Positions 35,107-48,690 of a stretch of 64,000 bases of DNA are shown piece after piece. The stretch comes from Dipteris shenzhenensis (taxonomy: Eukaryota > Polypodiophyta > Polypodiopsida > Gleicheniales), in NCBI GenBank assembly GCA_047967505.1, contig CM106540.1; one strand, 5' to 3'. The first letter of the stretch is position 1, and each line of letters starts with the position of its first letter. Made by a program: the position numbers and the translations under genes. The notes beneath the pieces were generated by a model. The model searched no databases, had not been told where the DNA came from, and was given only the letters and a program-made list of their open reading frames with translations.

Positions 35107-35300
35107 TTGCTCGCCCACGATGGGTTCTTGGGCAGCGGCCGTAGTGTGTTAACTCCCTTAGGCATCTTCTCCTGCAACGAAATCCATGCAAAATTTCACT
35201 CTATCGAAGATAAAGGTTTTGCTCAATTCGTGAATGTTTGTGATGGAAGTGGAGCAACTCCCTTGCACCTTGCATCCCAATTCAGCCACCTGTTGGCCTC
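35107..35300 (+). pseudogene. Fragment resembling plant XB3/XBAT-type ankyrin protein
   Basis: The frame reads GFAQFVNVCDGSGATPLHLA, which matches the ankyrin consensus G-x-T-P-L-H-L-A and, with the preceding F-V-N-x-x-D-G, the arrangement I associate with plant XB3-like ankyrin-RING E3 ligases. The open frame continues to 35523 without a second ankyrin repeat, and upstream sequence gives no start domain. It is therefore most likely a captured or degenerate exon fragment, not a gene. The ankyrin match is visible; the family assignment is from memory and tentative. Confidence 0.4.
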
Positions 35301-36540
35301 ATTCTTCCATTTCTTTTGCGAACCCTCTTATTGCACTGCTTTCCTACAGAGTGCCCGTAGGAGGATGGCTTCAATTGCTTGCTTGCTTGGGTATGTAAAC
35401 ATCAAGCAGTTCTCTCTATGTCTGCATGAACCAATGGGGCAAGAGAGCTCCTTCTCTGCCTCCTCGGATATGATTGCACAACCGGTTGACGAAAATGAGG
35501 AGGGCGAATTGGTCTTGTGGTAGCAACAGCGACTTGATGCATCATTTGATCCCTGATGAGTGCCTATAGCCTCCATCTTCCTCAAGCTTGTGTCTCTAGG
35601 ATTAGAAGGAGGTGCAGCGAGGAAGTAGAACAAAAGATGCCGAGCGATGGCAAGATTGGTAAAGCAAGAGGGCCTCAGCTACTCTCTTCTCCTCCAACTC
35701 AGTCCATCTCACACCCTCCTTGCACTCTCCTAATGCTCATTCATGCGCTCATGGTACATTTTTTGCTAGGGAAGTACAAGTCTCTAATGTGAATGATATG
35801 TCATTGGCATGTGAAGCTAGGCCATGCAATCCAGCCATGGAGGAGCAATTCCCTTTGATCAAGGGGGTGGAAGTGATTGTCATAGGAGGCCATGTAGGGA
35901 TTGACAGAGGGATCATTAGTTGAGTCATCCAAGCTCGAAGCATTGAGCTATGGAGGATTTGATGTATCATATGAATGCTTCTCATTTGATACCTTCGAAG
36001 GTTGCAACCCTCTTTGCTTACTACTATGCCTAGGCAGAATTCGCAACAGCATTTAGCAATTAATCTCTCTATTGCTGAAACTCTCTCTGCTATTGAGATA
36101 TTGTAACGTAAATACTAAGCTATATGTGCCTTAGATATATGGGCGCTCTATTATGACATTCTACCTTCGTATTCATTCTTTCGTCTTGGTTACAAGTTAA
36201 ATATGCCTAAACAAAGCTATTATTCATTCTATGATGAGTTTCTTGCTATTTTTTCTTTTTTGTCTACAGGAAAAGTTTTGAATTAAATTGAGAGTTTGTT
36301 GTCAAATATTAAAAGGTAGTGTTGTTCTATTAAATGTATGGCTAGGGTCTCCACTTACTCCAATTCTCCGCTTCCTAATTAAGGGCCCCTCCTCTAATTG
36401 CATTTTCACCCCATCTCCTTTTCTCCCTTTCCTAAGGCATCAACTAGAAGTACTCTGCCACTTGCTCCAATTCCTCGATTCCTAATTAATGGCCCCCTCC
36501 CCCAATTGCATTTTCACCCCATCTCTTCTTTCCCTCCATA
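35300..36540. other. No gene recognised
   Basis: Open frames up to about 100 codons exist but none resembles a family. A duplicated phrase (ATTGCATTTTCACCCCATCTC) occurs at about 36398 and 36506, with similar flanks. Confidence 0.4.
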
Positions 36541-36625
36541 ATAACCCAAAACGAAAAGGAAGTGGATACCTTAAATGAGCATTGCTTTCTCACCACCACC
36601 ATCTATCAAATTTGCAATTCATACA

Positions 36626-36685
<60 letters not shown>

Positions 36686-36704
36686 AGGGAGGGAGGGAGG
36701 GAGG

Positions 36705-36771
<67 letters not shown>

Positions 36772-37134
36772 TTCATGAAAGTATGGCAGTTAATGGAGTG
36801 GATACCTTAATCATTACATTGCATGTTTTTCCCACCTGTTGCATGCAACTCAAACTAATGTATCCAATTTCTAAACTTTCACTAGATAGAAGGATTTAGA
36901 GAGGATGATGGAGGGATGATGGTTGACTTTAAGGTAAACCAAAATTTGCCATTAACCTTGAAGCCTAGGACCAGAGATAGTAATTGTGTGCATAATTAAA
37001 ATTATCTACAGCAAATGTAGCAAGTACGTTTCCTTTGAAAGGTCCTATAATAAGCCTAAAATGAAAAGGAAGTGGTTACCTTAAATGAGCATTGCTTGCT
37101 CACCACCGTCTATCAATAAATATGCAATTCATAC

Positions 37135-37199
<65 letters not shown>

Positions 37200-37368
37200 G
37201 TTTCATGAAAGTATGGCAATCAATGGAGTGGATACCTTAATCATTACATAGCATGTTTTTCCCATTTGTTGCATGCAACTCAAACTAATGTATCCAAATT
37301 TAAAATTTTCACTAGATAGGAGGATATAAAGAGGATGATGGTTGCATTTAAGGTCAACCAAAATGGCC
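36541..37368. repeat. Tandem duplication (about 510-bp period) containing (GA)n
   Basis: Copy 1 (36541-36945) and copy 2 (37049-37368) share GAAAAGGAAGTGG, CCTTAAATGAGCATTGCTT, AATTCATACATG, then a GA tract (36629-36769, with GGGA units inside; 37137-37199), then GGTTTCATGAAAGTATGGCA and about 150 further bases ending in GAGGATGATGGTTG. Identity is high outside the GA tracts, whose length differs. Frames reading Arg-Glu repeats are artefacts. Confidence 0.9.
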
Positions 37369-37935
37369 TATTAAGGGTGATATATGGATTAATTAGAGAT
37401 TAAATTATGAGTTTTGTTAAATTCAAGGGTTTTAAAGGCTTGAAGAGGCTTTTATGAAATCAATGAGATGGGATATTTAAATATATGACAAGGGATTCCT
37501 CCCTCCACTTAAATTCATTGGCATTCCCTTGTCTCCGCCCTTCAACTCTTCACTCCCCATGTTAGTTCACCTTCAATTTTGTTTCTCCCCTATCCTCTCC
37601 GTCCAATTCACCGCTCTCCTCTTCCCCTTTTACTAGGCATTAGAGGATTTTGTTTTGTCTTTTGCTTTAGCTACTTTATATTACACCCTTGTGTAAATGG
37701 TGATAGATGATTAGCATAAATAGGGAACAAACAAAGTGCACATTATAGGGGAAGTTTTTGTAGAGAAAAATTTGAGTTAGTTGTACACAAGAAGATCAAT
37801 AGGAAAGCTAGAAGCAAAAGTAGCAAAAGCATGGAGCTATGACGTAGAATCTTCTAGATCAAATCAACAAAAAATGAACACTAAGATTGTACTACATGAG
37901 AGATAAAAAAAAAAGAAATAAAGAAAGTGCATAAA

Positions 37936-38175
37936 AAAGTCTTCAGGAGACCAAAGGGTTTATGAGACTAAAAGAAACCTAACCAAATCATATGGGGTGT
38001 GGAGCGATTGTGTGGGCATCAACACCCATGATGAGTACAAAAAGAAAATTCATTAAAAGTCTTCAGGAGACCAAAGTATTTATGAGAATAAAGGAAACCT
38101 CATACAATGATCTTGAGAACCACTATGTGAGCATCAACACCCATGATGAGTACAAAAAGGAAAAATCCATAATCA
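37936..38175. repeat. 120-bp tandem repeat, two copies
   Basis: AAAGTCTTCAGGAGACCAAA starts at 37936 and 38056. Each copy ends with TCAACACCCATGATGAGTAC plus AAAAAG. A diverged relative of the first phrase appears far away near 52735. Confidence 0.85.
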
Positions 38176-38260
38176 TGATCATAACCATGAACATCACTAT
38201 ATAAAGAGAGACAAAGGCACTTTGAGGAGAGGCATCAAAGGGGGTATCGCTTTGTAAGGC

Positions 38261-39764
<1,504 letters not shown>

Positions 39765-41850
39765 GAATTTTGTGCCATCTGTCATTCATTTTACTTATGT
39801 AAACTTTAGATTTGGTGTGGGCAAGGGTGATAGATACTATAAGTCAACTTCTAAGGCCATATGTTACTTTTCTAGGAAGGTCTTCATGAAAGAGAGAGAA
39901 GAGGTTAAGGATTTTTAGAAAAGTGATTTTTAGTCTGAAGATCTTGAGAAATTCATTCCTTCTGCATTGTTGATTCTTTAGCTTATTCAATGGGAATGCG
40001 TGGTTTTGAATCTTTAGAGAAGAAGCTTCAAATGAAGACATAGAGAGCTTGAAGATAGTCATGACTCCAATTATGTAGGTTGCATGGAGAAAGAACATGT
40101 AAGAAAGTTTACACCATAAAACAAGGGAGGCTCACATGTGCTAGTGCCATGACACTGCACAACAAGAACAAAGGATATAGCTACCTTGAAATAGAGCAAC
40201 ATAGGTTTAGCAAGCATTGTAAGGGACCTTAAACCATGCAAAACAAAGCTTTTGCTAACAGCTAACTAATTGATTGCATGCTTGAGTATTTGAAGTCTTG
40301 AGGAGGATCCACAATATGTGCTTAAGAAAATAGTTTTAGTAGCTCATGTCACACAATGTTCTTGCAAAAGCTTGTATGAAGTATAGACCTAGGCAAGGCT
40401 AGCGTAAAGGGTCTTAAGCCCATGAGTGTTTGCATCAACCAAATAGTAGTATAGCCATGAAGGCAATTCAAGCACAACCTTTTATCCACAAATGTTGAAG
40501 GAAGAGGAAGTAGTAAGAGCTTGAATGAGTACTACAAAAGCTTTCATGAATTCTAGTGGAAGTGCATCAAGGAATTAGTCATAACAAGTGCACAAGGCCC
40601 TAGGCGTTGGATCATACAAGGCGACACATGTTGGTGATCATATACGGCTCTATGGGTGGTGATTACACAAGTCCTTAGGTGTGGTGAGCACATAGATTGC
40701 AACACCTCTGAGAGAGAATTTACAACTAATCAACATAGACCATGTCAAAACAAAACTAGCGATGATAGCACACTAAGAGCATAGTAGGTGCTAGAAGGAG
40801 CTAGGAATCTAAAGATAGTAGGAGAAAATCTCTAAGAAAAGGTAGCAAGGCATTGCAACTATGAGAGTGAAGGTCAAGTGTAACTAGCAATGCTAGTTCT
40901 CGCTATAACAACTACTTTGTGCATTGACAAGCCAACCAAAAAGCCAAAGCATAAAAGGAATGAGCAAAGCTACGATAATAGTAAGGCCAACTAAAAAGAG
41001 TGGAGCATATAAGGAAGGAAGCTCACGAGGAGCTTGTGAGCAACATCAACAAAGCAAGGCATAGCCAAGCCATATGCTAGTTTGGCTCAAGAGCCTTAGC
41101 TAACCCTCAACCTCAAAAGATTGACAGCAATGTTTTGGCCTCCAACACTTGTGCAAGGTTATACAAAGGGTTGTGGAGATGATCTTTAGCAATGACATGC
41201 AGTGATCTTTGAAAGAAAAGGTATGTAATACATTCCCTTTCGATGGTTCAAATCTTGGAGTATGAAGGAAATCAAAGGGTCCCTTTGTACCACCTTAAAT
41301 AATTGTTTTGCTTTTTCAAAGATGCATTTTCGGCTACCTCTCAAATTTGTCCTTTGCTTCTTGCATCAAGTTCAACCCCCCAAAAAACAAGAAAGGAGAG
41401 GCCACATTTGGCTTTTCAACCAAATGGAATGGAAAAACATCCTTTCCATAGTGCGCTACTCAAAGGCCCTATTTGAGAAAAGGGTGTGTGCACAAAAAAC
41501 ACATAGAAATTTTTTGTCGAAGGCATTATTATTGGGTATTGCATTGCCCATAAGTGATTTTCATCTACAATATGATCTTAGTGGTGGTAGAATTAAAAGT
41601 ACTAGCACTATGATCATTGATTGACTATAGTAATTTTCACATATTGACATGTTAGGTCAAGAATCTATTTGTGGCTAAACAATAATCAAGAATAGTCCCT
41701 AGAGAGATCAAGGCATTATTGAGAGATTTTTCTTTGACCATGTTATGCATCTAGCATAAATCTTAGAGGAATGTCCTACATTAAACCCATATATGAGGCT
41801 AAATCACATGACTAACTTGGAGTGGAATGGAGATGCAATGATTGATGAGC
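39765..41850. other. No gene recognised
   Basis: A-rich sequence with scattered short words recurring (AGCAAGGC, CACAAG). A 120-codon frame at 41262-41624 does not resemble a family I know. Confidence 0.4.
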
Positions 41851-41859
41851 ATCCAAATA

Positions 41860-42310
41860 AGTGGTCATGCATGATAGATTGGCGATGAAATTGGAGACCT
41901 AAACTTTGTGGAGAGAATCCTCAAGAGTAAACCCCATCCTTTGAAGGCCTCCATGTAATAGTAATAAATAGATGGTTGGTAATGTAAAAAAATGAGGATC
42001 ATAGGGAAGTGGCTAGGATAAGTATTTTGAAGGTGCACCGATAGCCAAAATGCAATGCATGTTGTCCAAATGCAAGAACCCTTAGGATAATCCAAATGCC
42101 TTGGTGTAATGCACAACATAATGGTCCTTCATCTATGCCTAAAACAATGAATAGAATTAAGGCCGACAACAGTAGTAGTCTAAAGCCAAGCAAAATTCAT
42201 TAAGGTCGACAACACTAGTAGTCTAAAGCCAAGAAAATTTCATCAAGAGGAAAGTGAAATGTTATAAAAGCAAGCTAGGCCACATAGCCAAAGATTGCCA
42301 TAGCAATCCT
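41860..42310 (+). pseudogene. Possible copia gag relic
   Basis: GDEIGDLNFVERILKSKP at about 41886-41935 resembles the copia gag capsid segment (G-x-E-I-x-D-x-x-x-V-x-x-I-L-x-S-L-P). VKCYKSKLGHIAKDCHSNP near 42250-42300 matches a zinc knuckle with the second Cys changed to Ser. The distance between the two is plausible. A 42-bp tandem phrase (CAGTAGTCTAAAGCC and relatives) lies between them. Many stops are present. Confidence 0.4.
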
Positions 42311-42319
42311 AACTATAAG

Positions 42320-43750
42320 GCCATAACTATAAGGCTCCTTATATGATATTAGGGACTATTCTAAGACAATGATCATAGGATAATGTAATAAGATTCAATG
42401 GTCGATAGCCCTTATAAATTCATATAATAGGAATCCAATAACCATCATAATGGAACCTAAATAAATTAATGATACCATAAATGCTTCTTGAGTTATTCGA
42501 GCTTTATAATAAAGTCCTAAATGGTCCTTTAACAAAAATTCCCCCTAAATTTCAATTAGTCAAAAGTTGGTATAATGTATTTAGGCTAAGGCCTACGAAA
42601 AGTAAGATTTAAAATACAATCCTTGAAATGCTAAAATGTTTGTTCTAAGAAGGCCCACTTTTAAGACTTAGGGCATAAAGAAATCATGGCAAACTTAAAG
42701 GCAGACCAGTGACACAAATTCAAAGGGTCACGGGTGTAAGGCTGGGAAGTCATCCCCTGGTTAGGGGGCAGACCAATGATCACATGTAGCAATAGAGAAA
42801 AACGTTTCATTTACAATAACAATATGAAAAGGAGGACTAGTTGTGATAGAAGCAAGCATAGGAAAAAAAAGAAAAGTCATAATATATTCAACCTCATGCT
42901 CAATGTAAAAAATTGCATCATGATGAAATATAGAACAGAGTGGACTTGAAATAGCAAACAAAGGCAGAATTTAAATATGGCACTTATTGCTGTCGTTATC
43001 GTGCATTTTGTGAAAGTCACAATATGGAATGGTGTGGGAGTTCATCTTACTATCAAACTCCCTTGCCTGGCAAATGCGAATGGGGAGGCGTAGTATGAGT
43101 GATTCAGTGCATGACATTTTCATCTCATGTAAAGGCCAAAGCAAGATGTGAGTCTTGCTATTTGTCTTCCCCTCAAACTCTCATGCTACAAGCATGGACA
43201 TTCCAAGGAGGAGCTCGACAATATCCTACGGGGTAAGGTGACTCCTTTGGAGCTATCTTGTGTCGCAAACTGATTGTTGAAGACGTTTGGAGATTACTAA
43301 AGTGATCTAGAGGTCCTTCCTTGAGCCCATTCCTCTACAATCGGCTTCCCTTTGCCTTGGGCTGTGAGTTCTCCACCACTGGATCATCATCCTCTCATCT
43401 CCAAATGCTCTCGTCCTCGTGGGAGCATCTTTCCTTGCTGTATATCTCATTTCTAGCTTTCTCTTGGCATCTCTCTTTGCCATTTGTGTTTTTTTTAACT
43501 CTCCCTCAAGGGTGAAACCCTCTGCTCACATTTGGAGCCTTTTCCTTGTTGCTATATTTTTGAGCTACATCATTGGGTAAGCCTTTGTTGCATTGGTGGT
43601 TTCCAATTTCTACAAATCAGCCCTTTCTTTACTTCATTGCCTTTGGAAAGGCCTTGTGTTGCCTTTTGGGGAACGTTTTGCAGTAGGTACACCAAGAGAT
43701 AGGATAGTCTTTTGCAGTTAAAAGCTTTGAAGCTTGAGCAATGTTTTGCC
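42320..43750. other. No gene recognised
   Basis: Nothing assignable. I searched here for a copy of the LTR seen at 48436-48690 and for a primer-binding site, and saw neither, so the copia element that follows lacks a recognisable 5' end. Confidence 0.4.
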
Positions 43751-43806
43751 TTTTGATTTTGAGAGTTACCTTGCCAGTTGGTGCATTTGCCTTGAATTTC
43801 AGCACC

Positions 43807-44720
43807 ATGATCAGTAGCCAGGATGATTTGTTTGGGATGCTTGGGGATGAGGACAAGCTTGATGGCACAAATTACCCCATGTGGCCATACATGATGGGGC
43901 ATGCTTTGGTTGTCAAGACTTTGTTGAACATTGTTTCATGCATTGAGGTCAGGCCTACACGTAATGTTGCTTCTGGTGCTACAACCCACTACCTCTGGTA
44001 CTATAGGTACTACTTCACACTCATCTGGTGATGGGTCTAATGCTACTTCTAGAGCAGCTGTGTCTTCTACTATAGGTACTTTTCCTTCCACACAGGAGCA
44101 TATTTAGTGGGATGGTCATGATGCCAAATCACAAGCCTTGATTGCTCTTTTAGTTAAAAGGCTCACTATCCCTCACATCCAGTCTTGTAAGACAACAAAG
44201 CAAGCATGGTATTAGCTTTCATCCTTATATCAGGTGCAGAATGAGGCAAGGGTTGCCTATCTCCACAAGTAGTTGAAGGACTTGAAGCTTGAAGAGGGTG
44301 GCAACATGGATGCCTATCTTACCAGTGTGAAGGATTTCAAAAGGCAATTGGCCAACACTATTGAGGTGGTGCCTGATTCTCAGCCTGTTTCTAATATCCT
44401 TAATGGATTGCTTGACTCTTATCAGGGCTTTGCTACTACATTGAGGTTGGTTGCAGGTGGCAATGCCAACCATTATTCCTTTGACCAGCTGGTTAGCCTC
44501 TTACTTCGAGAGGAACAAAGTTGTGCAAACCATAATGCTTCTATGGCTAGTGATCAAGGCTTTGCTACCCATCATAAAAACAAAGGCAAAGGTGAGGTTT
44601 CAGCTAGTAAACCCCCTCATTCACATGGTGGCACTCCCACCATGGTTCTTGTTTGGGGGATAAGAATAATAATAAGGGATGCAACTACTACAGGATGACA
44701 TTTCTAAATGCAAGAAGAGA
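43807..44720 (+). pseudogene. Copia gag, broken
   Basis: KLDGTNYPMWPYMMGHAL near 43857 is the gag N-terminal signature. EHI*WDGHDA and HK*LKDLKLEEGGNMDAYL follow; both stops are TAG at positions where copia gags have Gln. The capsid continues to GFATTLRLVAGGN and DQLVSLLLREEQ. A zinc-knuckle relic (NKGCNYYRM) lies at about 44670-44700 in a shifted frame, with the second Cys replaced by Tyr. Confidence 0.75.
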
Positions 44721-44879
44721 ATTGCATCTGAGAAGAATAAGAAAGAGTCTAGTCTTGTTGTATCTGGTTCTCCTAGTCTAGATGATTGAATGAGTCAGCT
44801 AACTTTGCACAAGACGCACTAGACTTTTCTTGTTACATGTTAGTATAATCCTGATGTTCATGATATTCATGATGTTTGC

Positions 44880-45843
44880 ATGATAGTTTTTGATGTATTT
44901 GATGCCTAGATTTTTGATAGTGGTGCTAGCAAGCACATTATTTCCTATAGGAAGTTATCCAGCTCACTTGAGCATGCATCTAAGGGGGAACAGTCACATG
45001 TGCCAATAATGCATCCTATATAGTGAAAGGCATTGGGCAAGTTGCTCTTACTTATGTTTCTAGTGGTCTTGTCACACTAGAGAATGTGCTTTACATTCCA
45101 AGCATTTGCAAGAACCTTGTCTCTATTTCAGCTGTAGATACTTGTGGCTATTAGGTCCTTTCTGATGGTGTTCGATGTGCGGTCTATGTTGCTACACATG
45201 CCTTTACCATGGTATTGACTGGGACATTATCTAGAGGCTATATAGACTTGATACATATGACAGATGCTTGGATGATGCTAGACTTGCAGATGCATATGCC
45301 TTTGCTATTGATTCTTCTAGCATGGCAGATACCCATTTGTGGCATGAGGACACCTCAACTTTGGGGCTTTGGTGAAGCTACATAAGGATGGTATGGTTGT
45401 TGATCTTCCCAAAATGCATATGCCTTCAAAGCATGTTTGTGAACCTTGCTTGGACATTTTCCAAGGATGGGACGATTGGTGCCTCATGAAAGATTTATTT
45501 GGTTCATAGTGATGTTTGTGGACCCATGCGAGTTGTAGCTCTTGGGAGATTCTATTATTTTGTCACATTCATTGATGACTTCACCATGCATACTTGGATT
45601 TTTGCATTGAAATCCAAATTTGAAGTTTCTGCATACTTCAGGCATTTTATTGCCTTGGTTGAGAATGAGAGGGTTGAAAATTGTTCACCTTATTACAAAA
45701 AGAGGGGTGAATATATGTCAAAGGAGTTTGCTATTTTTTTGGCCTCATGTGGCATACATCATCAATGCACGGTTCCATACACTCAGCAGCAAAATATGGT
45801 GGCTAAGAGAAAGAAGATATCACTCATGGAGATGGCCAGGTGA
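44880..45843 (+). pseudogene. Copia protease and integrase, broken
   Basis: The protease signature *IFDSGASKHI is at 44907-44940; the stop TAG replaces the usual Trp. LENVLYIPSICKNLVSIS follows at about 45075-45125. Then come pre-integrase pieces (LWHE), and the integrase core 45499-45843 with VHSDVCGPM (first Asp present) and YYKKRGEYMSKEF. In the latter the usual R-S/T-D-x-G-G-E-Y has lost its catalytic Asp. PYTQQQNMVAKRKK follows where P-x-x-P-Q-Q-N-G-x-x-E-R-x-N is expected, so the catalytic Glu is also missing. Confidence 0.78.
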
Positions 45844-45882
45844 TGTTGAAAGGCAAGCACTTGCCTAACAAGTTGTGGTTGG

Positions 45883-46190
45883 ATGCCATTTTGTGGTAAT
45901 TACATTTTGAATAGATTTCCCACAAAGGCATTGAATACCATCACACCTTATAAGGCTTGGACAGGTCATAAGCCTAGGATTTCTCACATAAGGACTTTTG
46001 GAGGCTTGGCATATGCCCATGTGCCTTCTCAAACACACACCAAGTTGGATGATAAAGCTGTCAAATGCATTTTTATTGGGTATAGCTTAGAGAGCAAGGG
46101 CTACAAACTCTATTAGCCCTACACATGCAATAGTTTTGTCAGTAGGGATGTTTTATTTGATGAATCCTCCACTATGCCTTTGCTAGACTA
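45883..46190 (+). pseudogene. Copia integrase C-terminal region
   Basis: NYILNRFPTKALNTITPYKA, then WTGHKPRISHIRTFGGLAYA and IFIGYSLESKGYKLY are standard copia blocks between integrase and RT. The frame ends with TAG and continues as a readable SRDVLFDESS. The following 46200-46620 is poorly preserved. Confidence 0.75.
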
Positions 46191-46639
46191 TAAAAAATAG
46201 CCCATTGTGTTGATGTCCCATATCTCTTTGATAGCTTTATGCTCATGATGATATCACATGAGGTTGCTCCTCCTACATTTGTTGGTCCTTTTGCAGCCAC
46301 ATGTGCATCATGATACTTTAGCCCCATTTGTAGCCTAATATGCCTCATCTTGATCAAGATATTTGTCCACAGGGCTCTTGACCAGGAGAGAGCTGAACTA
46401 GAGGAGCCCAAAAAGGTCCCCCATTGGCTCCTTTACACATTAAAAGACAGCAAGCATGATACTCCTCTGCCAGCCCATATTAGAGTAGATGTCCAAAAGA
46501 GCATGCTAATTTGGTTGCTTCTACATTGGTTGCTACAACATGCAATGAAGAGCCATTATGCCATAAGGATGCCTTTTTTAATGATTGTTGGTTGAAGTCT
46601 ATGCAAACTGAATTGGAATCTATCTATTAGAATAACACT

Positions 46640-47428
46640 TTGGAGTTATATGACTTGGCTCTTGGCAAGAATGCCATTGGAACAAAGTGGGTTTATAAGA
46701 TAAAACAAAAATCTTATGGTTCAATGGACCGTTACAAAGCCCGTCTTGTTGCTAAGGGCTATGCTCAGTAGCAAGGCATTGACTTTGAGGACACTTTTGC
46801 CCCCACTTCCACGATCACTACTATCCACATTGTTTTTACCTTTGCTACCCACTTTCATTGGGCGGTACATCAACTTGATATCAAGACAACTTTCCTTCAT
46901 GGGCATTTGTAGGAAGAGATCTATGTTTCCCAACCTCTTGGCTTTGAAGTTGAAGGTTCTGAAAGCAAGGTATGCTACTTAAAGAAAGCACTCTATGGAT
47001 TGAAGCAGGCACCCCGGGTTTGGTATTCCAGAATACATGCTCATTTGCTTACACTTGGATTTTAGAACAGCCCTACAAAGGCTACCCTTTACATCCACAA
47101 AAGTGGGATACATTTGCTGATTTTAGTGCTCTATGTGGATGACATGCTTGTGACTGGGACACATGCTGAGCAAATTGCAGCTTTTAAGCTTAACTTACAA
47201 AAGACATTTGCTATGTCTAATCTTGGTCTTTTGCATTACTATTTGGGCATTCAATTTGCTAGTAGCAAGGGGGGCATTTTGATGTCACAATCCAAGTATA
47301 TTGGAAAACTTTTGCAACATTTTCAATTTGAGGATTGCCAGCCAATAGCCACACCATTAGAGCCTGGATTTCACTTCTCTTCTGATGAGGATGGCAGCGG
47401 CGCATGTGATGCCACCCTCTATCAGTAG
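46640..47428 (+). pseudogene. Copia reverse transcriptase, broken
   Basis: [76 protein letters not shown] and then the intact catalytic YVDD at 47132-47143. LGIQFASSKGG and SKYIGKLLQHF follow. Stops at HGHL*EEI and LGF*NSP are TAG where the family has Gln. A frameshift lies between about 46745 and 46960. Confidence 0.82.
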
Positions 47429-48077
47429 AGGCATTGGTTATTTGATTTACTTTTGCCATACGAGACCCAACCTTCAGTCTGTTGTCTCACAATTGAGTAG
47501 ATATAAGCATAGCCCCTCTATGCACCATTTGCAAGCCGTGAAGCATGTCTTCAGGTACCTCAAATGTACTCATCATTTGGGCCTCCTTTATGAGGCTGAT
47601 TCTTCACATGTTATGCATGGATTCAATGATAGTGATTGGGTTGGATGTTTAGACACCCATGTGTCACATAGTGGCAATTGTTTCATTCTTGGTACTTCAT
47701 ACATCTCTTGGTTCTGCAAGAAACAAACTATAGTTGCTACTTCTAGCTATGAGGCTAAGTACAGAGTAGCTTTTATAGCTATAGTGGAGTGTGTTTGGCT
47801 CCAAGTAGATCTTCATCCATGTCAAACTACTCCCACCGTCATCTTCACTGATAGTTAGAGTGCTTTGGCTGTTGCACGGAATTCCATTTTCCATGCTCGC
47901 TCAAAGCATATTGAGGTTCACTATCACTATGTCGGAGAGAGATTATCAGCATGTGATATTCAGGTGTCTTATGTTCCCACTGAAGAAAACTTGGCAAATC
48001 TTTTTACGAAGACTCTTCCTCGACCTAAGTTTGAAGCTTTCCAACAAGCTTTGAACTTAGTACCTTTTGTGACTTGA
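47429..48077 (+). pseudogene. Copia RNase H, broken
   Basis: QSVVSQLSRYKHSPSMHHLQ, then AVKHVFRYLKCTHHLGL (47470-47590) and SDWVGCLDTHVSHSGNCF are the RNase H N-terminal half. FTDS*SALAVARNSIFHARS (47845-47905) carries a TAG at the Gln of D-S-Q-S-A. The domain ends ENLANLFTKTLPRPKFEAF near 48045. Confidence 0.8.
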
Positions 48078-48400
48078 TCTGTTGTACCCTGTATAGTCAT
48101 AGGTTGCTATATCCCTGTAGGATGAACATGTGCAACCATGACAGTAGATATTTAGCTTGACTATCACATGTCAAATAGAGATTATTAGCATGTGATATTC
48201 AATTGTCTTATGTTCCCATTGAAGACAACTTGGCAGATCTTTTTATGAAGACTCTTCCTCGACCTAAGTTTGAAGCTTTTCGACAAGCTTTGAGCTTAGT
48301 ACCTTTTGTAACTTGATCTGTTGTACTATGTGCAGTCATAGGTTGCTATATCCTTGCAGGATGAACATGTGCAACCATGACATTAGATATTCAGGTATCC
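47941..48400 (+). repeat. 240-bp tandem duplication at the copia 3' coding end
   Basis: The segment from GATTATCAGCATGTGATATTC (47941) through AACATGTGCAACCATGACAGTAGATATT recurs from 48181 with about 90 percent similarity by eye. It contains the C-terminal RNase H codons, the stop and 3' untranslated sequence. Confidence 0.9.
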
Positions 48401-48424
48401 TAAGCCATGTCTAAGATACTTCAT

Positions 48425-48435
48425 GGAGGGGAGTT
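48425..48435 (+). promoter_or_regulatory. Polypurine tract
   Basis: GGAGGGGAGTT lies directly before the LTR terminus, as expected for plus-strand priming. Confidence 0.7.
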
Positions 48436-48690
48436 TGTAGGCCATTCCATGGGCTATCCATGGGAGCCAATCATTCCTTGGTATGTGCGGGCCTAGTTAC
48501 AGTCAGTTAGGTCAATTGGTATAGTTAGTACATGTACTACCTAGGACAATTAGGATACTTAGCCCTAAGGTTTTGTTATGTTAGCTCTCTCTTGAGCCTC
48601 CACTCACTTTTGCAGCAATTTATTACAACATCTCATTTTTTGTCTTCTTTCCTTCATTTTGAGCTTCCTTTGCTTGCCATATAGCCTACA
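48436..48690 (+). repeat. 3' LTR of the copia element (255 bp)
   Basis: It begins TGTAGGC and ends GCCTACA, a perfect 7-base terminal inverted repeat with TG...CA ends, right after the polypurine tract. Bases AATTT follow; the matching target duplication cannot be located because the 5' end is lost. Confidence 0.8.

Larger units (their letters stand above)
43750..48690 (+). mobile_element. 5'-truncated Ty1/copia retrotransposon with one LTR
   Basis: On the + strand, gag, protease, integrase, RT and RNase H fragments follow each other in copia order, then a tandem duplication of the 3' coding end, a polypurine tract and a 255-bp LTR. Stops, many of them TAG at Gln positions, and several frameshifts break every domain. 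It belongs to a different copia lineage from the 10453-17820 element, judged by LTR sequence and protein motifs. Confidence 0.85.

Noticed and set aside
43000-43800. 5' LTR partner for the LTR at 48436-48690
   Set aside because: No TGTAGGCC start, no GCCTACA end and no primer-binding site seen in this interval.
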